NCBI GenBank assembly: GCA_014549065.1
Contig: JACDOX010000426.1
Coordinates: 74,878 to 138,877, forward strand
Direction of reading: 5' to 3'
Source: Cardinalis cardinalis
Taxonomy: Eukaryota; Chordata; Aves; Passeriformes; Cardinalidae
DNA length: 64,000 nt
Below the pieces are notes generated by a model. It did no database searches. It saw only the letters and a list, made by a program, of their open reading frames with translations, and was not told the origin of the DNA. Positions 14,685 through 26,520 of this stretch are shown here, piece after piece. A program made the position numbers and the translations under genes. Position 1 is the stretch's first letter; each line of letters starts with the position of its first letter.

Positions 14685-15260
14685 AGGAGAAAATAATAAA
14701 GTTTTTATCTTTGTGAACAAATGAGCATCTGCTCTGATACCAGTTAGGTATCTTTCAAATGATACAAGAATTCACCAAAAAAGCAAGTTTTTGTTCCACA
14801 TACACCCACAGCTGTAAAGCTCTGATCACCTTCAATGCCTGATACAAGCTGGAAAACAGTTATCATGGTACATGTGATGAAGCCCCACATTTGTCATTCC
14901 ATTAAAAATACCTTTTGTATGTACATGACTTCATGAAAAAGTAATAGAACATAATTTACCAAAGGAAAATGAAATGAATTTTTATTTATTTTAGTTATTA
15001 TTCACAAACTTTGCATCACTATATCAAAAACCTCAGCCTGTAAAGCCATTTCAGTATGAAGGAGCAAGTGGAGTTCTATGCCTGAGGAATGGTTGTAATT
15101 ATGAACAAGGACCAATTTCCAAATTTATCAGCAAATTTATATGTGCTATTATCCTTCTTTTATGCAATTGTATTTTTTCTAATGACACAAACAGCCTCAG
15201 TCTTGGCAAAACATGATCCCAGATATTTGCATGAATAGTCTAAGACATTACCTTTGACTT

Positions 15261-16236
15261 CAGAATCACAGAATCACAGAATTTCTAGGTTGGAAGAGAC
15301 CTTTGAGATCATCGAGTCCAACCCACGTTTTAACATTTCAACTAGATCATGGCACCAAGTGCCACTTCCAGTCTTCCCTTAAACACATCGAGGGATGGTG
15401 ACTCCACCACCTCCCTGGGTAGATGATTCCAGTATTTGACCACTCTTTCTGTGGAAAACTTCCTCCTTAATTCCAGCCTTTATCTCCCTTGGCGCAGCTT
15501 GAGACCGTGTCCTCTTGTTCTGTCTGTTGTTGCCCAGAGAAAGAGACCGACCCCCAGCTCACCACGGCCGCCCTTCAGGAAGTTGAAGAGGGTGATAAGG
15601 TCACCTCTGAGTCTCCTTTTCTCCAGGCTGAACAACCCCAGCTCCCTCAGTCGTTCTTCATATGGCTTGTGCTCCAAGCCCCTCACAGCCTCGTTGCTCT
15701 CCTCTGGACACGCTCAAGCATCTCAACGTCTCTCCTAAACTGAGGAGCCCAGAAGTGGATGCAATACTCAAGGTGTGGCCTCACCAGTACCGAGTACAGG
15801 GGAAAAATGACCTCCCTACTCCTGCTGGCCACACTATTCCTGATACTGGCCAGGATGCCATTGGCCTTCTTGGCCACCTGGGCACACTGCTGGCTCGTGT
15901 TCAGCCGACTATCAGCCAGCACCCCCAGGTCCCTTTCCTCCTGAGCACTGTCCAGCCACACCGTNCCCAGNCTNTAACNTTGCAGGGGGTTATTGTGGCC
16001 AAAGTGCAGGACTCGGCACTTGGACTTATTGAGCTTCATCCCATTGGATTCTGCCCATCCCTCCAACCATTCCAAGTCCCTCTGCAAAGCCCTCCGTCCC
16101 TCTAACAGATCGACACACGCTCCCAGCTCAGTGTCATCTGCAAATTTGCTAATGAAACACTCTAAACCCTCATCCATGTCGTCAATAAAAATATTAAACA
16201 AAACTGGCCCCAGCACAGACCCCTGAGGGACATCAC
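15261..16236 (-). mobile_element. CR1 LINE, 5'-truncated, with RT fragment
   Basis: The low-coordinate end carries the CR1 3' terminus in reverse complement: repeats of CACAGAAT followed by the GGTTGGAAGAGACC...CATCGAGTCCAACCC block. On the - strand a 177-codon open stretch (15683-16216) reads as the C-terminal part of a CR1 reverse transcriptase, including the catalytic-site motif FADDTEL and the downstream VRPHLEYC segment. The element is truncated at its 5' end near 16236, as is usual for CR1. Four N lie close together at 15965-15979 within it. Its long open frame suggests a fairly young copy; it is not intact. Confidence 0.93.
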
Positions 16237-16740
16237 TGGTATAGTTGGTGCTGAAAATTTTAACACTTCTGAAAAGTTTCTTTGTTTATTACACTAAAAA
16301 TAATTAAACATAAATGCCATTTCAAAATAACACAAGACTTCTAGCCAGCATGACTTTCTTTCTTCCTGCCATGGAAGATCTTGCACATTTGTGTTGTAGC
16401 CACAGTCACTGACATGCTTCAAAGCCTACCAATGTTAATTTGGCTCAACAGCCAACTATCATACCAAAGCTGACTACAAATCCTTGCATTTCTGCTGTAT
16501 TGTTTAAAGAAATATAACTGAAGGGTGAAAAAGAGGGATATTAAATTGGAACCACATATCCACAGCTATTGCCAAATAACTTTCAGGCAGCCCCTCCCCT
16601 GGGGGCACAGAACATTTATCATTACCCTTGCAAAAAAAGCCTGAGCATGCAAAGTGCCAACAAAAACCTAAACAAGGGAAGAATGAAAAATTAGCATTAA
16701 ATGCAGCAGGTTTAAGTTGTGGAAATGTATATAATTTGTT

Positions 16741-16772
16741 TTGATTATGATGATGATAATCATCATAATCAA
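16741..16772. repeat. 14-bp inverted repeat with 4-nt loop
   Basis: TTGATTATGATGAT at 16741-16754 is the exact reverse complement of 16759-16772, with GATA between them. It lies in ATG/ATC-rich low-complexity sequence. Confidence 0.95.
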
Positions 16773-17599
16773 ATAATTCAGGAGGCTGCTCTGGCAAAAA
16801 ATAACAACAATGAACAGATGAAGCACCAAGCATAAGTGCTCAAGAAAGAAAACAGTGATATTCAACAGAGGCAAATGGTTCAGGAGGAAAGAACTCTGCT
16901 CAAAAGAAGATAAGATGTAATGGCTTCAATCGCATATGGGCAAACAAAGCCTTTCTGCCTAACTTTTCAGGTATACCCTTCTGTGAAAACTTTAAACACA
17001 TCACAAAGACAGATGCAAGTTTAGTTTCACAAAGAAGAGCACTCCCCCTGATACTGAGATGCCCCCATGCTGCTAGAAATGTTTTCTTTGCTCCTCCTTC
17101 ATGCTGTGGATGTAAAAATTAGCATTCAGCTCAGTGTTGTCTTAAGTGGGGAACATTCCCTTTTGGTGAGAGACAGTGAGGAGAAAATGGGTCAAGAATA
17201 CGTATGACTCCATGGTGCTTAGGTACAGTAATTGCATAAGAATATATGGGGCCCAAGTGAAACACTGGTTAAAACGGTATTAAAAATAGACATGGGCATG
17301 TGTTAAAACACTTAGCTGAATTTGCAATTATACATAGCATTTGGAGGAAGTTTAGCAAAATTCCAAAAGCAACATTGATGTCTTGAATTAAAAAAAAACC
17401 ACCAAAACCTAATATTTCAAATAAGCTCTAGAAACAGCCTGGAGAGGTTAAAAAAATATCTCCTCTTGATGTCCTCAAGACATTTCCAGATACAGAGTTT
17501 TTCTTATAAAGGGCTAAAATTGCCTACAGCAACATACCACTGTCTACCATAACTCAGGTTTTTTAGCAATTGTACATATATATACACATATTTAACACC

Positions 17600-17765
17600 A
17601 GACTCTGGAGGTGAGATCACAAGTGCAGGGTACAGTAGTTTATATCCACCACTCCAGCACTTTGTGGCTGACACATCTGAGGGACAGGAAACTGTCCAGA
17701 GAGATCTGGACAAGCTTCAGAAGTGGTGCCATGAGAATCTTAACAAATGTACCAAAAAAAAAAAT
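17600..17765 (+). mobile_element. CR1 LINE internal fragment
   Basis: The segment around CCAGAGAGATCTGGACAAGC followed by TGGTGCCATGAGAATCTTAA matches the CR1 coding stretch normally read as a pair of Asp-Leu-Asp and Trp-containing blocks in the RT C-terminal region. The frame is broken. Borders are approximate. Confidence 0.6.
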
Positions 17766-20700
17766 CAAAAGCCAGTACGTATCCAAAGCTGAGTATCTGA
17801 GCCATTTTCACCCCACTATGAGGACTGACAAAGATATTTTGCAGATACTGGCTTGTACAAATGAACAATATCTATAACACAGCTGCTTGTATCAAATTTA
17901 ATTGACCGTGTCCTTCATTGCTGTATAGACAAGAAAGCGTGTGTATAAAAAAGCCCCAGAAAGAAGATGTAGTATATATAGGGAAAAATGCCAAAGTTCA
18001 GATTAAAAATATTATCTAGGTAATCCTCTTGCACACCCCACCTGAGGAAGCATTTGTGGCTACAAAACCATGTTTCTTTTGAACAACGTATGTGTGGAAG
18101 GAGCTAATGGTTCCACTTTAGGGCTGCATTTTCAGAGAAACACAAGCTGACAAAGCTCAGACTCCTGCTTTGACCTCACCTCACACTGAGAACTTCTTGA
18201 TATAAAGCATGGGGAGAGCTGCCCCCTCTGGTCATCTCTCAAAAGTATTTATAAACAAGGGATGCAGCAGCTCCTTCTAGATCATGGCTGCTACTGCANG
18301 ATTTAGTGCCTGCACAGTCCCAATCTGCCAACTTCATGTTCATTTAAAAAGACCTGGCAGCCATCAAGATTTGAATCATACCAGTCCAGAATAAATAAAA
18401 ACTTGGAAGGTTTCAGAAAAAAAAAACCCCAGACAACAAAAGCAACCAACCAAAAAGAACCAAACCAGAACCAACAAAAAAACCTCCACCCTGAAATTTC
18501 ATATTCTTTCAAGTGGATTTTTCTTTCTCTCAGACTGGAGCTATTTTTAAATCCTATTTCTATAGTGTTCTTTCCAAAGCAGAGCAAACTCTCTCCTTCA
18601 CACTTACAAGTTAAAGTTGCTTTCTCTTTATTTGCACAGGCCAGTAAACCATTCCTATGTTCCTTATGCTCCAAAAGTTTCAGCTTGCAGTAGAAACTAT
18701 TATATCTGGGTTACATCAAGTAATGCTCACTCTGGTTCACACACAGCAATTTCCTTGCCAAGTTTTATATTATTAATCCCTTGGTAACCAGAAGGGAAAA
18801 ATATCTGGTTCTAAACTCCTCATAAAGGGAAGAAGGGAAATCCACCCTTGAGGGAGCAGGGAGGGGGGAATAAAAATCCAATCTGTGGAATTTTAACCAT
18901 ATTTATGAACAATGCTGTTAAGTAAAGAATAAGAAAGGCTGAAGTAAATTTCAGCTCCTAATAAATACAATTAATTAAAATATTTACAACAAGATGGATG
19001 TTTTTAACTTAACTGCTAGGTCATTTTTAATAAGAAAACAGTAAGGTAACTCCAGACTCACGTCTCTTAAAACATTTAATTTTTTCCAGATACAATAGCT
19101 ATTACCTTTCCCCTACATATTGTAAATTTATTAAATAAACTTCTCTGGCTGAATCAGCATAAACCTGACGTAGATGTATGTGGAAACAATTCGCCTTAGG
19201 TGAAGACATTCCAATACAGGTGTGGAAAAATGGGGAAAAGTGCTTAATATGCACCCTTGCACTTTATGACAGGAGGTAACTCTTGCCATGTCAGTCCCCT
19301 CACTGCTGATTTCTGCATGCAGTATCCTCAGAGGCACAAAGGACACTTTCTGCCTGGATTACTCAAAATTACATTACTCTGTAGAGCTTATATATAATAT
19401 TTTACATTCTTTATGAGTTGTTTAAATCTTTCTGAAATTGTTTGTAAGAATAACCTACAGGGCAAACATGTTCTCAATAGTGACTTTATGAGCATTTTTA
19501 TGTACAAATAAGGAAACAGCCAACACTTCAATAAAATGATGTTTCATTGTTGCTTACTGCCATCAGAATCCCAGGTAATCTGTGCTGGTGGGGGNAATTC
19601 CTGCAGTGACAAACTGCACCCACCATCCCAGTGTGCTGCTGAGTGCAAGTACAGCAAAGCACAGCCCAAGGCAAAACCTGTTCCACTTGGCACCAACAAG
19701 CAGGGCAGGCTGGATATTTGAGCTGCACACAAGCCAAAGACAAACCACCTATTCAGCTGCCTGGCTAGTTGGCTCCAGTGGGCTGTGAAAATTCAGGTTT
19801 ACATACTGGAATACAGCACTCCAGTGTACAGCATTTCATGAAGAGTTCATTTCTCCTGGCATTTACTTTTCTTCCATGTTATTTCACTCCCTCAAGAAAT
19901 CTCTCAAATATCCTTTGGTGTGAGCAATCTGTCTACCAAAGCATTAGCAAGAAAACATCTTTGCATGAAATGATATGCCAGAAAATTTTGGACAATCCCT
20001 TCAGGATTTTCTTGCATGGTACTTTGTAACAACAGTTAGAGCAGCTATATTGAAAAAATGTCCAGATGCACAAGATTGCATTTCACACATGTTCTCATTG
20101 TTATGATGCCCCTCCAAGACCCCTGTGTAAATACATTACCTTGCTTCTTTGAAAAATCAGTAAACCCTTTTAACATGCTAAGTTCTTTGAAAGAAAACAC
20201 CATCAAATTTTTTAATAGAAAAGTAAAATAAGCTCAGACAGTACTCAGGTAGCCAAATCCCTAAGACTGAACCATGATTTGAAACCTTATTCCACATTCC
20301 CTGCACACACATAATATGTTATTTTCATTGTCACAACAGAATGCTAAAGCATACATTTAAATAAAAGATGAATTTTCCAGATTTCAAAACTTTCTGCAAA
20401 CCACTAAAGAGACAGGCATATGGCAGCATCCCTGTGGGGCAGACAATTAAACCTTCACATTGAGGTAAAACCTATGAAAATTGAAAATATCAGTGAGGTG
20501 TGCTGTAACTTGAGAAAGTCCTCAAGTGTTCTGAATTCCACATCATAACTCCTAATCATAAACAAAATGTAATAAAGTACTATGAGGATATTAGCCCCAT
20601 GTTNCCCTTCAGGCAGCCCCTTCCACTGAGCATGTCTTTTCCTTCATTCAAACAGTCTGAGCAGAATATGTCCTTAATAAATATGAAAGCAAATTTTAAG

Positions 20701-20889
20701 GTTTTATCAGATCCTAATAAAAGTTCTTTCAGAAGACTGAAGCACATAGTGTACAAAAATAAGGTGCAATAATGAGAGAAATAAAAGCATAAAAGGGGGA
20801 AAAGATAAGATAGTTGTTATGCAGTTAACTTGAGCTGATCATAATTTTTTACTAAAGTAGCTTTACTTAAACATTTGAGTCAAGCCTGT

Positions 20890-21662
20890 TTAACCTGGTT
20901 GTGGGTAATAAGTTTTGAGGGGATGCAAAGATCCAGGGGGGACGCAGAGGTCTACCTCTAGCCTGTGGGATCCATGGGGATGCAAAGATCCAGGGGGGAT
21001 GCAGAGATCCACCCCCAGCCCATGGCAGAGGTGCCCACACCAGAGCAGGTGGGTACTGGAGGAAGCTGTGATCCAGTGGGAGACCCACTGGAGAAGGGGC
21101 CCTGCTGCCAGGGTGGAGCAGCCTGTCCTTGGAGGAATGCACCCCATGGAGCAGTGACCCACACCACAGTAGTTTTGGGAGAGCTGTGTGCCCATGTGGG
21201 GAATTCACATCACAGCAGTTTTGGGAGGACTGCTGCTGGTGAGACTGGAGCCATGTCAGTGAGGTTTGTGGAGAACTGTCTCTCCTGGGAGAGACCCCAC
21301 GGTCTCACAGGGAAACAACTTCTCTCCCTGAGCCAAGAGAAGAAAAGCTTGGGTGATGAACTGACCAAAACCTCACTCCCTATCTCCCTGTGCTGTTGGT
21401 GGGAAGGAGGGAAGGATTGGGGAAAATTATTCTGAAGGGCATATTTTACTTCTCATTATCCCACTCTGATTTTGTTAGTAATAAATTCACTTTGTACCTC
21501 TAAGAGGAGCCTGTTTTGCCCCTGGAGTGTTTTCTTCGGGTCCTTATCTCAACTCATGGACCCTTTGTTCAATTTTCTCTCCTCCGCTCAGCTGTGGCAG
21601 AGGTGGNTGAGTGAGCAGCTTCTGTGGTGCCTGGTGTTTGGCCAGTGTTAAACCACACCAGC
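20890..21662 (+). mobile_element. LTR-like block, probably ERVL-type solo LTR
   Basis: The 3' part carries AATAAA near 21480, then TTTGTACCTC, CTGTTTTGCC, TCCTTATCTCAACTCATGGA and the final CAGCTGTGGCAGAGG...CCACACCA. That order is familiar from avian ERVL-like LTRs. The 5' part is G-rich and holds two copies of a 57-base unit. No internal retroviral genes are visible. Borders and family are uncertain; one N at 21607. Confidence 0.6.
20919..21032 (+). repeat. 57-bp tandem duplication inside the LTR-like block
   Basis: The unit beginning GGGGATGCAAAGATCCAGGG starts at 20919 and again at 20976, with about ten differences between the copies. A second, looser repeat, CACAGTAGTTTTGGGAG, appears near 21165 and again near 21215. 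Confidence 0.85.
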
Positions 21663-23189
21663 TTCTTATCTGCAAAACTAATTTCAATTAAATCTGTGAT
21701 GCAGAGACCTAGATGACATTTCCAATCCCTCTTGAGAGAACAGAGCAGTTTGCTTCATCTCCTCCTCTAAAAGAACACAGAGGCTTCTCCCAGGCTTCGT
21801 TAATGTGGCAGCCGTAAAGAGGGGCTGTTCAACCACCTTTTGAACAAACAAGAATTGAAGTTTACTACTAAAAAGAAATTTACATCTGTACATAAGGAAA
21901 ATAAAATAATCAAATAATCTCTTTAGTCATCCTTGCCTATGATGTCTGATCTTCAACCCTTCTTTAAACCCTTGTAACAAGTAGAAACTCAAATCTCCAC
22001 CCCACAAAAAGACATCAAAAAATCTCCACCAATCTAATTGGGATTTGCTTATTTACTACAGCAGGAGAATCAAAGCTCCAGTGTACAGAAGGAAACTCCA
22101 GCTCCCATCCACGAGACTCATGTAGATTGAGAATAGTAACACAAGTAGCTGGAGTACTGAAAAAGTGATCTGCTNCTAAGCCTAAGGAAAATACTCATTT
22201 CTACATCAACACATGCACTCAAAGGTTCCATGTAATTGAAAAACCAGGTTATATGATCCCCACACTAAGATCATCCAGCTCTGTGTCAGTATTTTTCCCA
22301 TTTCTTTTGATTTTTTGCTTTCCAGATGAGGAGTGGGGTGATGTGAGCTAAAAAAAAATAAAATAAAAATAAATCATTCTCATTCTGAAGTTGCCTCTAA
22401 CTAAGTTAACATCAACTTTATTTTTTAAGTCCCCACTGTTCCTGATTTACTGTTTTTCTTTCTACCTGATTTATTTTCCAGATGGAGAACTGTAGAAGGC
22501 AGACATTTTTTCAGCAGTGTCTTATTTCCTGCTGGGTTATTTTGTCTGTCCAAGGAGCTCCTAGAGAAGAGAACAGAAAAATGGATTTATGTTGTCGTAC
22601 CTGATAAAGACACATAGCCACACATGAACATTTTTTTTCAAAAGCTTTCACTGAAGATTTCACAGGCAACTACATTAACAATAGGCATTGCCTGCAGCAA
22701 AGTACAACAAAGCACCTCTACTTTCTCCTTCTGTCCTCCACTCCCTCACCTCCCATTCTGCAACCTGCCTGGCAGGGCATCTTACACACATACACACACT
22801 TCACACCTTTATTTATTTATGATGACTCTGACAACACCATCTGTAATACAAGTTTCAAAGCAGCAGCAATGATGTAAAATAAGCCCAGTGAAAAGTATAG
22901 AAAATAGTTTCATAAAGTGCAGGTCATATCCATTCATTTTTTAGCAAAACTGCTCTAAAACTTAGTAACCTTCCAAAATTAAAAAACAAAACCGCATAGA
23001 TCAAGACTCAGCAATATCTAAACTCCTTAAGCACCTGGTCAGCCTATTTTTCGCCATACCCTACCTTGTATTTATTGTACCTCTCAGATATCTGTTCTTA
23101 TCTTGATCCACCTTCTTTTTTGCCTTACAAATGGCTTCACACAAAGTATTTATATTGACAAAAATGCATGCTCTCACATGGAAATACTT

Positions 23190-23344
23190 CAGCCCAGAGA
23201 AGCTGTGGGTGCCCTGTCCCCGGAAGTGTNCAAGGCCAGGCTGGCTGGGGCTGTGAGAAACCTCCTGTCATGGGAGGTGTCCCTGCCCACGGCAGGTGAT
23301 CTTTGACATCTCTTCCAATCCAAACCATGCTATGGTTCTCAGAT
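23190..23344 (+). mobile_element. CR1 LINE 3'-end fragment
   Basis: Sequence from CCCAGAGAAGCTGTGGGTGC through GTGTCCCTGCCCACGGCAGG to CTTCCAATCCAAACCATGCT is the standard last 150 or so bases of an avian CR1 in sense orientation, ending in a decayed copy of the terminal ATTCTATG repeat. It carries one N at 23230. Confidence 0.9.
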
Positions 23345-24419
23345 TGCACTTGAATGTGACTGTGCAGTTACAGCCAGGAGTGAAGCCTTTCTTCTGTGAG
23401 AAATAGNACTACTCCTCTTTCCCAGAGCATTTACAACTCTTACAAAGGCAAAGGAAAGAGTGGGGACAAGCAGGAGATGAAGGAGTAGGAGAATAAAGAC
23501 AATGTTGTAAGATGCAGAACCTTCTTCATTTGCCCCAAGGACTTCCATCAGGGTTTGATTTTCTTCATTAATACAAGATTTAGTAACAAGAGTTTTCATC
23601 CACTGAAAAATTAAACATAACACATTAGTCTATGAAAAATACCAAGAATTAATATATAGCAGATGTGCTATACTGAGCATGAGAAAAGTGTGCATTTGTG
23701 TGAATGTATTTCAGCAAAATCTTATTCAAAGCATGGTGATACCACTGTCAACTTGCTCTTGTGGGTAATGCCACAGGCTTTTTGGCTATTCATTCAGCAA
23801 AAAGTGACAGAAATTCTCAATTTTTAAGTTACTTCTATAGAGAAGACCATGTAATTAATTAAAATACCATTGTTTATGAATCAAAACAAGGTATCAGGAC
23901 AGACATTGTGACACTGAGTAGAATTATACACCACTCCACGCAATTGCAAAGCAATTGTTTCCCAAATGTTTCCTACTGACTTACACAGGATTTCAATTAA
24001 AACAGCATTTGAACTACAACTGTGAGGAATTTATGAGATTGGGTGACATTTCATGTAAAGAGGTTTATGAGATTAGGCAGCAGGATCTAATTTTTGAGTT
24101 ATCTTGAGGATGACACGTTCCACATTTTTTCAAACTGTGATGCTATAGAAAATTCATATACACAGGTTTTTATTTCCTCTGAACATTACCTAAGGATGTC
24201 TTTGGAAATAATTTTTCTTTGATTTCACATCATTACAAGGTAAATCTAGACAGCTGATTCCCTGGAAGGAAAGCAATCCTTTGGCATATTCTGATTTCTG
24301 TCCAACAGAGTGCATGAAGAGGTGGGAGCAGCACCTGCCCTCTTCCAGGAAACTTTATACAGAACAACAACAAGCACATACAATCTTTCACTAAAGCATC
24401 AAAAGCATGTTTTACTTTA

Positions 24420-24790
24420 CATTATCTTAGTATTTACTTTAATATTTATATATTAATTACTATTATATATTTTATAGTAATTATTAATAATAATTTACTA
24501 TGAGGACAGCTTTGTTCACTCCATTCTTGGAAAAAATCCAAGCCTCATCTTTTGCAGCTTTCTTTGTGCAGAACTGTCCTACTGAGATAGCTGCCACGCC
24601 TGTAAAGCAAGATTAGGGAGTTAAAAACATGGAGGGCAAGAATTATATTGGACTTCTGGCATGGAAAGAAATATAATTATACTCAGTCTTATATAATACA
24701 TAGTATAATTTAATATATTATAATATATAATACCATATAAATACAAATATAACATAAAAATAAATATATAATATCCATCAGTAAAATTAT
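24420..24790. repeat. AT-rich low-complexity block
   Basis: Long stretches of TATA, ATTA and TAATA with a more ordinary segment between about 24500 and 24660. No gene signal. Confidence 0.85.
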
Positions 24791-26454
24791 ACTATGTGTC
24801 AAGTAGATTGTGAACCTTTAAAAAATAACAAAGAGGTATTTTCTTAATGCTGATTCATTCTCCTTAACAATGTGGGAAGTTGCTAAATTTGCCATTCAAC
24901 TTATGCCTACCTTGAGTTATTCCAAAAAACAGAGGAAAGAATATCAAAGTTCAATGTGGTTCTGAGTTCAGTATTCTCTATTTAGCTATTATTTTCACAC
25001 CATCTTAGCCCACAGAAAGCCCAGAAACAATATTTACTTGAACACAAACTAAATTGTGTTGGTCTAGGAGTTTTACCCCAATTCTAAAGGTGTTTACTCA
25101 ATGAATTATGTACAGTCCTTATGTCTTTTTTTCTAAATTAGTCAACTCCTAAAAAAGTAAAGTGTAAGAGTGTTACTCTTCCTATAATTTTTATTACTAC
25201 TCATTTGTAAGCAAGATGTTTAAACACATTGCCTCTGCCTTCAACAATATAAAAGCAGAGCAAACCCTGTACTACAGATTTCACTCATAGTTCCAAAGAG
25301 AAAAAACTGACTCCTTCCAAACCACTTGTTTTCAAAACAGTATTAGTCCAAGCCTTATATACAGCTGTGTCCCAAATTCTTTATTACTGTTTCCAGTTTA
25401 TTTCTATCTCATTTCTTCTCCAGACATGTCAGTTCTCAGCTGTTTCTGTGTCATGGAACTTTGCCTAGCCATCATGTCTTAGGTAACATTTTGAAAGCAA
25501 AGTGTCCTACAACTTGTCCTAGTTATAAATCAAAGATTACAGCCTGTAAAGAGCATTTAGGTCAGAACTACAAATGCCTGTAAAATTATATTGGTGGAGC
25601 TGAGGAAAGGCAACTCAAGTACTTCTGCATTTGTGAGGGGGATCCCAAAGGGTTTCCCCCTGCAGCAACCTTTGGCTACCTCTTAAAAAGCTGATTAGCC
25701 ACGTCATTTCCAAAAGCTCCAGTTCAGCATCTGATCTTTTTTATTTTTCTCTCCTATGGAAAAAGAAAATGAGAACTTGAATTACTAACCCAGAGCTGTG
25801 GAGCCAGCTGGCAGGAGCTAGGCATCCCATCAGAGGTCCCATTTCCAAGTCTTCACTCGCAGACAAAGCCTGCTCCAAAATTAAATCTAAAAAAAGACTG
25901 CTGCCTTTCAGTTTTCCCTTCTCTCCTCTAACCATAAAGCAAAAGTTAATGTTCCACAGATGTTACAGGGCAAAACAACACCAAAGATATATATGCTAAT
26001 TCAAAAACATCCAACAAAAAGCCAAAGCAGAAAATCACCTAGCCAAAAAAACCCCAGATTTAATGTAAACAGGGGAAACCCCACACAGTAGTAAAAATAT
26101 TATCCAAAAATTCAGCAAGCTACTACTCTGCACTGGATGTGTTACGTACAAGAAGGCAAAGCAAGATCAGTTGCAAAAGCCAAATGCTGAAAAACAATTC
26201 CTTTCATTTTCATGTCAAAAATTCTTTCATTCTGATGTTGATTATCAACAGCAAGTGATTTACCCTGAATTTTTCAGTTGCCCTGTGCCAGATTTAAAAG
26301 GAATCTAAAACAGAAGCAAAATAATTGATCTATTCTAAAGCCTGCAGGGGACAGGCAAGATTTTTTTCACTTCTGAGTTCTCATTCCACCAAGGCAGCAT
26401 TGAATAAACATGAAATAGAGAGATGGCCTGTTTACATGTACATTTACATTCAAA

Positions 26455-26520
26455 AGAAAATAAAAGAACAATAAAAAAATAAAAACAATAAAAAAACAAT
26501 ACAATACAATAAAATAAAGG
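26455..26520 (+). repeat. A-rich simple repeat (AATAAAA/CAATA)
   Basis: Imperfect AAAAATA and ACAATA units; no coding signal. Confidence 0.85.

Larger units (their letters stand above)
1..15260. other. Gene-free intergenic interval
   Basis: No open stretch has recognisable domains, and none chain through plausible splice sites. The longest frames (for example 3684-4091 on - and 9188-9577 on +) have no familiar composition or motif. Content beyond the listed repeats is unique-looking AT-rich DNA. Confidence 0.7.

Noticed and set aside
18415..18490. Second possible hypermutated patch (A/C-rich, few G)
   Set aside because: Only about 70 bases, made of A runs with CCA units, and still contains G at several places; ordinary low-complexity sequence.
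23339..23623. 94-codon - strand frame with a hydrophobic middle
   Set aside because: Overlaps the end of a CR1 fragment, contains an N codon, and matches no family I know.
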